Positions 49,362 through 59,204 of a DNA stretch of 64,000 bases are shown here, one piece after another; within the stretch, counting starts at the first letter, position 1; each line of letters starts with the position of its first letter. The notes beneath the pieces are model-generated. The model searched no databases and was not told the origin of the DNA. It saw nothing but the letters and a program-made list of their open reading frames with translations. A program made the translations under genes and the position numbers. The DNA is taken from assembly GCA_041740975.1 (NCBI GenBank), contig JBGSKV010000064.1, forward strand, positions 1 to 64,000, written 5' to 3'. This DNA comes from JBGSKV01 sp041740975. GTDB taxonomy: Bacteria > Bdellovibrionota_B > Oligoflexia > Oligoflexales > JALZUQ01.

Positions 49362-50066
49362 ATGAATAAAAATAAAGAAGAGAAGAATGTCATTCTGGTC
49401 GGAATGACCGGAAGTGGGAAGACCGCATTGGGAAGATCGCTGGCCTTAAAGTTGGGAATGGGATTCTTCGATTTTGACGAATGGATCTGTCGAAGAGCGC
49501 GCAAGTCCATCGCGCAGATCTTTCAACAAGAAGGCGAAGAGAAGTTTCGACAGCGAGAAAACGATGCAATGATGTTTGTACAGAATATTAGAAACCACGT
49601 CATCGCTTTGGGTGGCGGAACCATTCGCGGTGTACTCGACTGGCCAAAGATTTCGCACCTCGGTTGCACGATATGGATTAATACGAATGTCGGTCAGGTG
49701 ATTGGTCACTTGCTGAAGCACGAATTGGGTCTAAAGCAGCGTCCGCTTTTGGCTGATTTAGCGGATCTGCCACTCGCTGATAAAAAGAAATTGCTCAATG
49801 AGCGACTGCCGGCCCTTCGCGAGCAGCGCCAGGCTATCTACAACCTGGCCGACCTTGAGTTTGTACCGACCGAGCGAAGCATAAGATTAAATACGATGCA
49901 GCTCGAAGCGCTTCTTATGACTGGTGGGGAAGTCATAAAAGAGGGCGGGGCCGAAACTGGTTTTGCACCCTTAAGCAGCTCCGTCCCAACGGTGAAAGCC
50001 CAATCCGTCGTGGTTCCGACGGGTGAAGATCTGCTGATCAATACGGATAACTCATCGGAGTCTTAA
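49362..50066 (+). CDS. aroK: Shikimate kinase family protein
   Basis: 234 residues; the first 175 match shikimate kinase: Walker A GMTGSGKT (14-21), DFDEW with the shikimate-binding Asp39, FRQREN with its Arg, ALGGGT, and KQRPLL in the lid. It phosphorylates shikimate in the aromatic amino acid pathway. The C-terminal 50 residues are an extra, low-complexity extension (SSSVPTVKAQSVVVPTGEDL) absent from classical AroK. It lies 27 bases upstream of the T2SS operon and may be cotranscribed with it. Confidence 0.85.
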   Translation: MNKNKEEKNVILVGMTGSGKTALGRSLALKLGMGFFDFDEWICRRARKSIAQIFQQEGEEKFRQRENDAMMFVQNIRNHVIALGGGTIRGVLDWPKISHLGCTIWINTNVGQVIGHLLKHELGLKQRPLLADLADLPLADKKKLLNERLPALREQRQAIYNLADLEFVPTERSIRLNTMQLEALLMTGGEVIKEGGAETGFAPLSSSVPTVKAQSVVVPTGEDLLINTDNSSES

Positions 50067-50093
50067 CGACAATTTGTTGAAATAGAAGAGGCC

Positions 50094-51062
50094 ATGGAAG
50101 AGTTTCAAGAACAATTAGACAAGATCGGAAAGATGCCGTGGCGCTCTGCGTTGCTTGGCATGGCTGTGGGATTTGTTCTTGCGAGTTTGCTTTCCCTTTT
50201 GATTGGCCATTTTATTTTGCCGACCGAAAAAGATCTCCGCATTGAAAGCAATAGCGCTCAAGATGGAGAGAGTGGCACCATTCTCGACTATCGTACGGAG
50301 ACTCTAACAGAGATCGACATTCAGCAGATTTTAGATCGCAATATTTTTAACTCACAAGGCAAGTTTCCTGAAGAAGATACGCAAGACGAAGAGGGCGGTC
50401 CAGGAATTGTCGAATCGACGCTGCCGCTACGTTTGGTCGGGACGATTTCTGGTGGAAATCCTTACATTGGTATCGCAATCATCGAGAACAAAGAAAAGAA
50501 CGTTGTGAACTCCTTTATGGTGACTGAAAACATCATGGAATCGCAAAATGCCATTCTCGATGAGATCTATCCGCAGCGCATCATTCTGACTCACAATGGT
50601 CGAAAAGAATTTATCAAACTTGACATCAAGAACGTCGTGCGCATCAGTCGAAAAGCAAAAAAAGGCGGCGGTCGTAGCTTGGCTTCTTCATCTGATAGCA
50701 ATGACTATTACGTGGAAGATGGATTCGAGCGGAAAGGCAGTCAGGTTCGCCTGACTCAGTCTTATAAAGCCGATCTTTTGGGTGCGCAGTTGCAGAAAGT
50801 GTTGAAGGACGCTAAGGCTGATCCGCGCACAGGACCTGATGGTCGTGTCAATGGCTGGACGATGAAAAATATCAAGCCCGATTCCATTTATCAAAAAATG
50901 GGAATTAAAGAGGGTGATGTCGTCACTGAAGTTAACGGCTACTCACTTAATGATGGTCCCAAAGCTGTAAAAGTTTTGCGAAGCTTACAAAAAGAAGAAA
51001 AGTTCAAAATTCGAGTCGAGCGTGGCGGCTCTTCTTTTGATATCGATATGGGGGTGGAGTAG
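50094..51062 (+). CDS. gspC: T2SS inner-membrane PDZ protein GspC (first of three)
   Basis: 322 residues: cytoplasmic N-terminus, TM helix (about 17-42), a linker and the homology region domain beginning IDIQQILDRNIFNSQGKF and including PLRLVGTISGG and IYPQRIILTHNGRKEF, then a PDZ domain (about 215-320; MKNIKPDSIYQKMGIKEGDV). GspC links the inner-membrane platform to the secretin through the homology region and takes part in substrate selection through PDZ. First T2SS gene; the next start follows the stop directly. Confidence 0.9.
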   Translation: MEEFQEQLDKIGKMPWRSALLGMAVGFVLASLLSLLIGHFILPTEKDLRIESNSAQDGESGTILDYRTETLTEIDIQQILDRNIFNSQGKFPEEDTQDEEGGPGIVESTLPLRLVGTISGGNPYIGIAIIENKEKNVVNSFMVTENIMESQNAILDEIYPQRIILTHNGRKEFIKLDIKNVVRISRKAKKGGGRSLASSSDSNDYYVEDGFERKGSQVRLTQSYKADLLGAQLQKVLKDAKADPRTGPDGRVNGWTMKNIKPDSIYQKMGIKEGDVVTEVNGYSLNDGPKAVKVLRSLQKEEKFKIRVERGGSSFDIDMGVE

Positions 51063-52031
51063 ATGCGTGTAGACGTGGCGAATCTCCAGCAAGTTTACGA
51101 AAAAAACCGTCAGCATTTTGTCACTGCCGGGCAATATTTTTCCCAGTTCTGCTTGGTGCTCCTGCTTTCCTATACTGTCGCGTCAATATTGAATGTTTTC
51201 ACCATGGTCATCATTATGTCTGGGTATCAAATGCCTAGTGCAACCGCGGCAATGGGCACAGACTCTGCTCCAGTGGATCTTGATAACCTTCCCAACTATA
51301 ATCCTATTTTAGAGGCAATACTTGCCCGTAACATTTTTAACTCAAGCGGCGAATATCCTCAGGAGAGCTCCGGAGAGAAAAGTAGGGCAGGTCAATTTGA
51401 TCCAGACGCTATTTGCGAGAAAACGACATTGCCACATAAATTGCAAGGTATGGTTTACATGAACACGCCTGATTCACTCATCGTGCTGCAAGATCCGACT
51501 TACTCGGAAGGTGATGTTTATCGAGCGGGCGACAACATCATTGATCAAGACGGCGTTTCGGTCCATGCGATCGAGCGCTATAGCGTTATTCTGAACAACA
51601 ACGGCCGTAAAGAATGCATCGACGTTCCTAAGACCATTCAGGTTGAAAATGAAATGGGAAATGATCCGGGTGATTTTGGTGGCGGTGGCGGTGGTGGGGA
51701 CATGGGTGGTGGCGGTGAGCCGCAAGTTTTTGAACTCATGGCCAGCGAAGTTGAGCAGAGTATGGGTGCGGGTGGTGGAAAGATTGCAGATCTTATCCAA
51801 GTTATTCCAGTCGAGGGCCGCGGCTACAAAGTCTTGCGGGTTCGTCAGGGAACTTTGTTTTTCAAGGCAGGTTTACGCAATGAAGACATTCTCAAAAACG
51901 TGAACGGAAAAAATATGTTGGATCTCGCAAACGGATCAGCTCTTCTAGAGTCCATGCAGGAAGATCGCGAGATAAGAGTTGAGCTGGAGCGAGCGGGACA
52001 ACCGCGCACTGTGATTATTAGGATTCGATAG
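51063..52031 (+). CDS. Second GspC-like protein
   Basis: 322 residues: TM helix (about 22-50), homology region with ILEAILARNIFNSSGEYP and YSVILNNNGRKECI, a Gly-rich linker (GGGGGGGDMGGGGE, near 205-218) and a PDZ domain (IADLIQVIPVEGRGYKVLRV ... AGLRNEDILKNVNGK). It is clearly a paralogue of GspC with the same length, but its PDZ is closer to that of the next gene than to the first GspC. Two complete GspC proteins in one operon are unusual; they may form a hetero-oligomeric ring or serve different substrates. ATG follows the previous stop with no gap. Confidence 0.85.
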   Translation: MRVDVANLQQVYEKNRQHFVTAGQYFSQFCLVLLLSYTVASILNVFTMVIIMSGYQMPSATAAMGTDSAPVDLDNLPNYNPILEAILARNIFNSSGEYPQESSGEKSRAGQFDPDAICEKTTLPHKLQGMVYMNTPDSLIVLQDPTYSEGDVYRAGDNIIDQDGVSVHAIERYSVILNNNGRKECIDVPKTIQVENEMGNDPGDFGGGGGGGDMGGGGEPQVFELMASEVEQSMGAGGGKIADLIQVIPVEGRGYKVLRVRQGTLFFKAGLRNEDILKNVNGKNMLDLANGSALLESMQEDREIRVELERAGQPRTVIIRIR

Positions 52032-52039
52032 GAGTTGAA

Positions 52040-53182
52040 GTGAATGCGAGAATTTTAAAATTTGTGTTCGGTATGTCTCTTGGGGTGAGCACGCATGTTT
52101 ATGCGAATCAGTCTAAAAGCAGCTTACATAGTTTTTACTTCCCGCAGCCTACGGAGCTTAAATCAATTGCTCGCGACTATGAGAAAATAACAGGAAAGAA
52201 CGTCAAATTTGATCCAGGCTTGGGAGCCGAACAAGTTGCTATTGTTTCGGCTCGACATGTGGATGTACCTAGAGTTGTGAATTTGTTTGCGACTGCACTT
52301 GAAGTGGTTGGTTTGTCGGGTGTTGATAAGAAAGATGCGTTTGTCATATCAAAAGCTAAGAATTATGGAGCTACCGGCGGAGCGCTTGAAATTCTTTTGA
52401 TGGATCTAGTCGGACCGTTCCACGAGAACGGACCTGGCGTTTGTCTGAGTTATCCTGAGCCAACAAAGGTAGACGACCTGATGAAGGCGATGGCCATTAC
52501 TTCTGCTGAACCTGTCGTTCTTCCAAAGTTTGGAGAGCGTAAAGTAAGGATCAATAACCCGGGAAATCAATTTGGAACAGACTCCTTTCTGAATCTAATG
52601 AGTCTTATATCTGAAAACCATGGTTATAAAATGGTGACTCAGAATGGAATTTGGAGGATTGTACCTGCCTCGAATAGCAAAGTAAAAATTGGGGGCGAAA
52701 AAGCGACAAGAGTAACTTTGAAATATAAGAAAGATTTAAATTCTAAAGAGTTTGATTCAAAAACTTTTTCAATTACTCGTCAAGGTTGTCAGAAAAATTA
52801 CGCGTTATGGAATGAAACAAAGAAATCGTCTGGTCAGGTAGCAGAGGTTAAGCCACCTATGCCAGGTAGAACTCTATTAAATGAAATTTCGAAGAAAGAA
52901 GTAGACGCCATCTTAGGTGTGCGCGGCGGAAAAATAACCGAGCTGATTCAGTTTGTTCCTGTCGATGGTCGAGGGCTTAAAGCGATGCAGATTCGTCCCG
53001 GGACTATATTCCATAGATTAGGCCTCCGTGATGAAGATATTCTTACACATGTTAATGGTAAAAGTACGTTGATCACAGAAAATGAATCAATCTTTTTAAG
53101 AGCGATGCAAGAAGAGCAAGAAATAAAAGTTGGCTTTGACAGAAACAATAGACCTCATGGTTTGATTATTCGGATAAAATAG
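52040..53182 (+). CDS. Secreted protein joining secretin-type N domains to a GspC-type PDZ
   Basis: 380 residues from GTG 52040 (AGGAG upstream). Signal peptide to VYA (about 22), no TM helix. Residues 32-105 (FYFPQPTELKSIARDYEKIT, KNVKFDPGLG, VDVPRVVNLF, DAFVISK) follow the pattern of the secretin N0 domain of the adjacent GspD (IHFPEPTEIKDIIKAV). A second similar unit spans about 130-215 (SYPEPTKVDDLMKAMAITS ... NGIWRIVPAS). The last 90 residues are a PDZ almost identical in layout to that of the second GspC (KITELIQFVPVDGRGLKAMQIRP). I know no standard T2SS component of this design. It would be periplasmic and could bridge GspC and GspD. Confidence 0.75.
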   Translation: MNARILKFVFGMSLGVSTHVYANQSKSSLHSFYFPQPTELKSIARDYEKITGKNVKFDPGLGAEQVAIVSARHVDVPRVVNLFATALEVVGLSGVDKKDAFVISKAKNYGATGGALEILLMDLVGPFHENGPGVCLSYPEPTKVDDLMKAMAITSAEPVVLPKFGERKVRINNPGNQFGTDSFLNLMSLISENHGYKMVTQNGIWRIVPASNSKVKIGGEKATRVTLKYKKDLNSKEFDSKTFSITRQGCQKNYALWNETKKSSGQVAEVKPPMPGRTLLNEISKKEVDAILGVRGGKITELIQFVPVDGRGLKAMQIRPGTIFHRLGLRDEDILTHVNGKSTLITENESIFLRAMQEEQEIKVGFDRNNRPHGLIIRIK

Positions 53183-53190
53183 GGGCAGGT

Positions 53191-55929
53191 ATGAAGAAGA
53201 TTAAATTAGTCATCGTGTTCTTGAGTGCATGTGGGATGCAAGGAAGTTCCTTGTTCGCGCAGTCCGCACCAGTGCCGCCAGCAACGATTGAAGAATCGTC
53301 GCCGGAACCAACACGAACGCAGCAACCAGGGCAAGGGCAACAAGCTAAGCCTGCTGAACAGAATTATGTTCCGCCGGTTTCCCCAGCCGCCGGTTCGCGC
53401 AATGTAAACACAATCAATAAGCGTACGGCGCCATTGCAAAGCGTGCCCACACAAGGGAGTTCGCAAGCTCAGCCGCCAAGACCGACCGGTAATGTTGGTG
53501 GTATTTCTCCACCGGCTAATCAGAATGGTTCGACTACGCCGAGCAGTCCTCCTAACGATCCGATATCGGGTCCGTCCAGCACAGATTCTGAGGTCGATAT
53601 AGGTGTAAAAATAGATATACCAGAGAAGAAGGGCGCTGAGGCTGTTCCTCCAGGACAAGAACTTGTCAGCATTCACTTTCCTGAGCCGACCGAAATCAAA
53701 GATATTATCAAAGCCGTTTCGATTTGGACCGGAAAAAACGTGATCTTAGGTGATCAAGGCATCAAAGGTAAAGTTCAGATTATCTCACCAAGAAGTGTCA
53801 CGAAAGAAGAAGCGTATCAAGCCTTCTTGTCTGCCTTGAACCTCCTTAAACTGACCACTGTGGAAACAGGCAAAGTCGTTAAAATTATGCCGATCATGGA
53901 CGCGGTCAAAGGTAACTTAAAAACTTTCATGGGCTCAGACTGGACGCCACGTACAGATGAGGTCATCACTCAGATCGTTCCTTTAAAATACATAGATGCA
54001 AAAGCAATTCAAAATACTTTGCGCTCGATGGTGAATCCACGCACGGGTCAGATGATTGCGTACGAACCGACGAACACGTTGATTATCAGTGACAGTGGGT
54101 ACCGAATCCGCAGTATTTTGGATGTTATCAAGCTTATTGACGTGCAAGGCCAGCAACCACAGGTTTCGATTGTGCCGATCCGCTACGCGGACGCCAAAGA
54201 TGTAGCCGACAAAGTGAATGAGATTCTGAAATCTGGCGGAGGCAAAGGCGCAGTTGCTAGACCAGGCGGTAGCAGCAGTGGCTTCATGTCTTACAAAATT
54301 ATCGTCGATGAACGCTCAAACAGTGTCGCTGTCTTCGGACCGCCTCGCACCATTCAAGACGTCAAAGATCTGGTAAAGAAATTTGACATTAAATTGGACG
54401 ATCCATCGCACCAATCTTCTATTCATGTACGCCCACTGGACTATGCAAGCGCAACCAAACTTGCCGCGACACTTTCAGCATTGGCCAATGGTGGGGCGAC
54501 CGGTGCCGCCAATAACCAAAACAGATTTCGACGTTTTTCTCCTCCTAATGCTCCAGGTGGACCGGGTGCGTCCAATGTGAATGCTGCCCCATCGGTCGCA
54601 AAATTGGATGATAACGTCAAAATCACAGCTGACGAATCGTCTAACTCACTTTTGATTACGGGCAGCCGCGCGGCTTATCAATCCCTCAATACGATCATCC
54701 GCAAACTCGACGTTCGCCGTAGCCAGGTTTTCGTGGAGTCCGATATTTTGGATGTGAGCTTGAGTGACAACTTCAAATTCGGAACGTCTGTTTTCGCGGG
54801 ATATACAAACGACAAATATAATGGTCCGATCGCCTGGCAAGCGGGTGGCGGTATTGGTGAAGTCGCTTTGGCAACGTCTGCGACGGCGATCAAAGACGGT
54901 AATGGTGTCGCGAATGCTTTGACTTCGATCGTCAATGCCTTCAAAGAAGATTTGACGGTCGGCATTCTTTCTAGCAAGTCGATCGATATCCCAGGATTGG
55001 GGCCGGTCACACCAGGCGCGCTTATTAAACTAATCAAAAGTGACGGAAACACTAAGCAGCTTGCATCGCCTCAGATTCTGACGGCTAACAATGAAGAAGC
55101 GAACATCACAGTCGGTGAGTCGAAATACTTCAAAGTTAATTCAGAGCCTTCGCCTACCACTGGTTTGTCGACAACTTCGACCCGCAAAGTTGATGCGAAC
55201 TTGAGTTTGACTGTGAAGCCAAATATCAGCCACTCAAACTATGTAACGCTCGATATCAAAATCGAAGCGGACTCCCTAGGTAACGTTGGTGTTGGCGAAC
55301 TTCCGTCGGTCAATACGCGGAAATCGAATCAGATCGTGACTGTGAAGAATAAACAAACGATCGTGGTTTCGGGTTTGATTAAGAACGGTGAGATCGAGGA
55401 CTACAACAAGATTCCACTTCTGGGAGATATCCCAGTACTTGGGTGGTTGTTCCGTAATACCACGCAAAGCAAAATCAGAAGCAATTTGATGATGTTCCTT
55501 ACGCCATATATCGTGCATGGTGCCGATGATTTGGCGGATATATATAAATCAAAACGTGAAGAAGCAGATGAATTTTTCTACAAAGTTTATGGTCGCTCCT
55601 TCAAGAAGACGCCATTTTATTCCACGATTCCAAACTACCAAGATGGACGTTACGTGGAAGATCCCATTGACCGGATGGAACAAGAGCGTCGCAATCAAAT
55701 GTTAAAAGAAATGTACGATGCCTCGGCCGCAGAGGATACACCAAACGTTGGACACAATTATCCGATCGACTCAAGCCCGACCACAGTGCCGGCTGGTGTG
55801 ATGGGTGGTGATGGTGGAGGCGGAAACGGCGGCTCGGACTACCAGCCGATTGAACCGCGTGATATACCAGAACCGCCAGAACAAAATGAACCGAGCGAGC
55901 CAATGGATATTGGTGGCGGCGACGAGTAA
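53191..55929 (+). CDS. gspD: T2SS outer-membrane secretin GspD
   Basis: 912 residues. N-terminal signal (either type I ending LFAQ or a lipoprotein signal with LSAC at 11-14), a long Pro/Gln/Ser-rich linker (25-150), N0 domain (about 160-235), N1-N3 domains with QIVPLKYIDAKAIQNTLRSM, VSIVPIRYADAKDV, SIHVRPLDYASATKL, then the secretin barrel (from about 500; RSQVFVESDILDVSL, VVSGLIKNGEIEDYNKIPLL, PVLGWLFRN) and a C-terminal Gly/Pro-rich tail (about 850-912). Forms the 15-subunit outer-membrane channel. A dedicated pilotin is not visible in the window. Confidence 0.95.
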   Translation: MKKIKLVIVFLSACGMQGSSLFAQSAPVPPATIEESSPEPTRTQQPGQGQQAKPAEQNYVPPVSPAAGSRNVNTINKRTAPLQSVPTQGSSQAQPPRPTGNVGGISPPANQNGSTTPSSPPNDPISGPSSTDSEVDIGVKIDIPEKKGAEAVPPGQELVSIHFPEPTEIKDIIKAVSIWTGKNVILGDQGIKGKVQIISPRSVTKEEAYQAFLSALNLLKLTTVETGKVVKIMPIMDAVKGNLKTFMGSDWTPRTDEVITQIVPLKYIDAKAIQNTLRSMVNPRTGQMIAYEPTNTLIISDSGYRIRSILDVIKLIDVQGQQPQVSIVPIRYADAKDVADKVNEILKSGGGKGAVARPGGSSSGFMSYKIIVDERSNSVAVFGPPRTIQDVKDLVKKFDIKLDDPSHQSSIHVRPLDYASATKLAATLSALANGGATGAANNQNRFRRFSPPNAPGGPGASNVNAAPSVAKLDDNVKITADESSNSLLITGSRAAYQSLNTIIRKLDVRRSQVFVESDILDVSLSDNFKFGTSVFAGYTNDKYNGPIAWQAGGGIGEVALATSATAIKDGNGVANALTSIVNAFKEDLTVGILSSKSIDIPGLGPVTPGALIKLIKSDGNTKQLASPQILTANNEEANITVGESKYFKVNSEPSPTTGLSTTSTRKVDANLSLTVKPNISHSNYVTLDIKIEADSLGNVGVGELPSVNTRKSNQIVTVKNKQTIVVSGLIKNGEIEDYNKIPLLGDIPVLGWLFRNTTQSKIRSNLMMFLTPYIVHGADDLADIYKSKREEADEFFYKVYGRSFKKTPFYSTIPNYQDGRYVEDPIDRMEQERRNQMLKEMYDASAAEDTPNVGHNYPIDSSPTTVPAGVMGGDGGGGNGGSDYQPIEPRDIPEPPEQNEPSEPMDIGGGDE

Positions 55930-55996
55930 GAAATTGTGAATAAGTTCAATTGGTCCGGAAGAATTCCAAACCAAGAGAGAAAGTGCAGAAAAACGA

Positions 55997-57859
55997 ATGT
56001 CAGAAAGTAATCGACCGACCAATTTGCCACCCATTCCGGTTGTTCCTGCCGAAACTGCTACGGCTGCGCCTGTAGTCGACGCGCCGGAGCCAGAAGTTGA
56101 GTGGAGTAACTCGCCGGCGACGAACTTTCGCAAACGCCAAAGTCAATCTCTCGGTCAAATTCTTGTTCGCCAAGCCAGTTTGACAGAAAAACAGCTCGAC
56201 GAAGCCCTAACCCTGCAAAAAGAAAATACTGAAGGAAAAAAACTCGGTGAGATTCTGATCGAACGTAAGTTCGTGACCGAAGAAGATATGCTTCGGGCGC
56301 TAGCCTATCAGCTGGATTTGCCCTTCTATGATCGACTCCCCGTTAATGACATCGATCCGACCTTAGTCATCGATATTTCCATTCAGTTTTGCCGGGATAA
56401 TCATCTTTTGCCAATCGCCAAGGATGACTTTAACGTCACTGTTGCCGTCGCTGATCCATTGAATGTTTTTGCACTCGATGATTTGCGCTTGATCCTCGCT
56501 ACGAACATCAACATGGTCGTGACGCCACCGGAAGTCATTCGCAATAGTATCAACCGCGTCTATGAACGCGCGCAAGATGCTTCCCAAAAAGTGATTGATG
56601 AGTTGAACGAGCCATCTGCCGAAATCGACGATTTGGAAGAGACGAAAGACTTATTAGAGTCGAGCGATGACGAAAAACCAATTATTCGCCTCGTCAATCA
56701 GCTCCTCGCCAGAGCGGTCAAAGAAAGAGCTTCAGATATTCACATTGAACCTTACGAACACGAAATCGCCGTTCGTTTTCGCATTGATGGTAACTTGCAA
56801 GACAAAATGCAGCTTCCTAAACGTCACATGGGAACGGTGGCCACACGTATCAAAATTCTGGGCAAGTTGAATATCGCCGAGAAACGGATTCCACAAGATG
56901 GTCGTATCTCCATCAAAGTGGCCGGAAAAGAAATTGATGTTCGTCTTTCGACGTTACCGACCTCCCATGGCGAACGCATTGTTATGCGTCTTTTGGACAA
57001 ATCAACCGGCGCAAAGCGGCTGGAAGATCTTGGCCTCAACGAAAGTTTTTTTCAGGCTTACACGGATGTCATCAAGAAGAAGCACGGCATCTTTCTCGTC
57101 ACCGGACCAACGGGATCTGGTAAAACGAGTTTGCTATACGCAAGCATGCTTCACATCGCACGTCCCGATATTAATATTTTGACGATTGAAGATCCGGTCG
57201 AATACCAGCTCGCGGGTGTCGGACAAACGGAAGTCAAAGATAAAGTCGGTATGACTTTTGGGGCGGGTTTAAGGGCTATTTTGCGTCAGGACCCAGACGT
57301 TATTATGATTGGTGAGATTCGTGACGCGGAAACCGCCGGCATCGCCGTGCAGTCTTCGATGACAGGTCACTTAGTGCTTTCCACAGTCCACACCAATGAT
57401 ACTGCGTCCACGGTCACACGTATGATGGACTTTGGTATTGAACCGTTCAAATTATCGTCTGCGCTTTTGGGTGTGGTGGCCACGCGCCTCGTGCGAGTCC
57501 TTTGTACGAACTGCAAAATCGAACATAAACCGTTTCCGTCTGAGTTAGAACGGATAGGCTTGAAGCAGGCTGATATTGAGGGCCGCAAAATTTATCAATC
57601 GGGACCAGGCTGTGAACGATGTTACGGAACTGGTTATAAGGATCGAATGGGGGTTTACGAACTTCTGGTTTTAGATGATGAGCTTAAAGAGTTAATTGCC
57701 AAGACGCAGGACTCAAACGTGATCAAGAAACGCGCGCTCAAAAAAGGCATGCTAACTTTAAGAGACTCGGCCGTAGAACGTGTTCTCAATGGATTGACTT
57801 CCATCGATGAAGCTGTGACTCGTACTCAAACCGATGATGCGGAAATTGATCAGATATAG
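55997..57859 (+). CDS. gspE: T2SS cytoplasmic ATPase GspE
   Basis: 620 residues: an N-terminal extension, two N1E/GSPII_E-type domains (LGQILVRQASLTEKQLDEAL ...), and the RecA-like ATPase domain with Walker A GPTGSGKTS (370-378), Asp box, Walker B (DVIMIGEIRDAETA) and His box GHLVLSTVHTND. The zinc-binding module has its four Cys (503, 506, 539, 542). The hexamer powers pseudopilus assembly and docks on GspF and GspL. Confidence 0.96.
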   Translation: MSESNRPTNLPPIPVVPAETATAAPVVDAPEPEVEWSNSPATNFRKRQSQSLGQILVRQASLTEKQLDEALTLQKENTEGKKLGEILIERKFVTEEDMLRALAYQLDLPFYDRLPVNDIDPTLVIDISIQFCRDNHLLPIAKDDFNVTVAVADPLNVFALDDLRLILATNINMVVTPPEVIRNSINRVYERAQDASQKVIDELNEPSAEIDDLEETKDLLESSDDEKPIIRLVNQLLARAVKERASDIHIEPYEHEIAVRFRIDGNLQDKMQLPKRHMGTVATRIKILGKLNIAEKRIPQDGRISIKVAGKEIDVRLSTLPTSHGERIVMRLLDKSTGAKRLEDLGLNESFFQAYTDVIKKKHGIFLVTGPTGSGKTSLLYASMLHIARPDINILTIEDPVEYQLAGVGQTEVKDKVGMTFGAGLRAILRQDPDVIMIGEIRDAETAGIAVQSSMTGHLVLSTVHTNDTASTVTRMMDFGIEPFKLSSALLGVVATRLVRVLCTNCKIEHKPFPSELERIGLKQADIEGRKIYQSGPGCERCYGTGYKDRMGVYELLVLDDELKELIAKTQDSNVIKKRALKKGMLTLRDSAVERVLNGLTSIDEAVTRTQTDDAEIDQI

Positions 57860-57882
57860 AACTCGTAATTTAGGTTAGAACG

Positions 57883-59118
57883 ATGCCAGTTTATTCGTAC
57901 AAAGGTTATGACATCATGACCGGCGCTTCCAAGAAGGGTCGCATTGAGTCTGATTCGGCCAAGAATGCCAAAGTTAAACTGAAACGTGTCGAAAAAATAA
58001 TTGTATCGGAACTCAAAGAAGAACAATCCACAAATAAAGACAAGGCCGAGGCGCCAAGCTTTCTCGACCGTTTTATTCAACCTAAAGTCAAACTGATGGA
58101 TTTGTCGATTATGACTCGTCAGTTCGCTACGCTCCTCAATGCTCACGTTCCCATCGACGAAAGCTTGCGAGCTCTCTCACGCCAAGTCGATAGCCCGCTT
58201 TTGCGCAATATTCTTTCGGAAGTGAAAGATCAGATTTCGGAAGGTAAATCCCTAGCCGATGCATTGGGGAGTTTTCCGCAAACATTTACCCGCCTATATG
58301 TGAATATGGTGCGAGCGGGAGAGACTTCGGGCAGTTTGGGCTTAGTTTTAACGCGCTTGGCCGACTACCAGGAGCACCAAATTAAGACTCGTGGCCAGGT
58401 TCTGACCGCCATGACCTATCCGGCGATTATGATTTTGGCATCTGGCGGTATCATCATTTACTTATTTGTCAGTGTGGTACCTAAACTGACGAAGATCTTT
58501 GATAGTTTGAAGGTGACCTTGCCTTGGTACACTAAGTTGCTCATTGGTTTGTCGAATTTTATGCAGAACTATTGGTATCTCATCATTCTCATGCTTGGTG
58601 CTATGTACTATATTTTTGACCGTTGGGTGAAAACGACGGCCGGCAAGAGCAAGTTTGACCGCATTCTCCTGAATCTGCCATTGTTTGGTGGTTTATTTTT
58701 GCGGATGAGTGTGTCGAGTTTTACAAAGACACTTTCGACTCTTTTGGATTCTGGGGTGACGATTATTAACGCTATGGATATCACCAAGAATATTATCCCC
58801 AACACGGTTATTGCCGCTGTTGTGGAAAAAGCAAAGATTGCTGTCCAAGAAGGGGAAAATTTGGGGGTTGTGATCGAGCGAAGTGGGGAGTTTCCGCCTC
58901 TAGTCTCGCATATGATCATGACTGGTGAAAAAACAGGCCAATTAGAGGAAATGTTGGGCCATGTCTCAGTTGCCTACGATGCCGAAGTCGAACGTAAAAT
59001 AACCTCATTGATTGCTATGATTGAACCCATTATGATTGTGGCCATGGGTGGCGTGACAACCTTGGTCGTTATGGCGATGTTACTGCCAATGTTCCAGGTT
59101 ATGGGGCAAGTCAGGTAA
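57883..59118 (+). CDS. gspF: T2SS inner-membrane platform protein GspF
   Basis: 411 residues, usual length. Two cytoplasmic helical T2SSF domains (LMDLSIMTRQFATLLNAHVP ... LFLRMSVSSFTKTLSTLLDS) and three TM helices (about 175-200, 225-245, 378-402). N-terminal MPVYSYKGYDIMTG is typical. Works with GspE in pseudopilin insertion. Confidence 0.96.
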   Translation: MPVYSYKGYDIMTGASKKGRIESDSAKNAKVKLKRVEKIIVSELKEEQSTNKDKAEAPSFLDRFIQPKVKLMDLSIMTRQFATLLNAHVPIDESLRALSRQVDSPLLRNILSEVKDQISEGKSLADALGSFPQTFTRLYVNMVRAGETSGSLGLVLTRLADYQEHQIKTRGQVLTAMTYPAIMILASGGIIIYLFVSVVPKLTKIFDSLKVTLPWYTKLLIGLSNFMQNYWYLIILMLGAMYYIFDRWVKTTAGKSKFDRILLNLPLFGGLFLRMSVSSFTKTLSTLLDSGVTIINAMDITKNIIPNTVIAAVVEKAKIAVQEGENLGVVIERSGEFPPLVSHMIMTGEKTGQLEEMLGHVSVAYDAEVERKITSLIAMIEPIMIVAMGGVTTLVVMAMLLPMFQVMGQVR

Positions 59119-59204
59119 TGTGATTCTGAGGCGTAGTGTAGTCATTCAGAGCGAAGCGAAGAATCTCATTTGGATTAGTTTTTAGTAATAACGAGGAGCC
59201 GAAT

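Noticed and set aside
53206..53676. 156-residue frame antisense to gspD
   Set aside because: Mirrors the Pro/Gln-rich linker of gspD in reverse; a shadow of its biased codon content.
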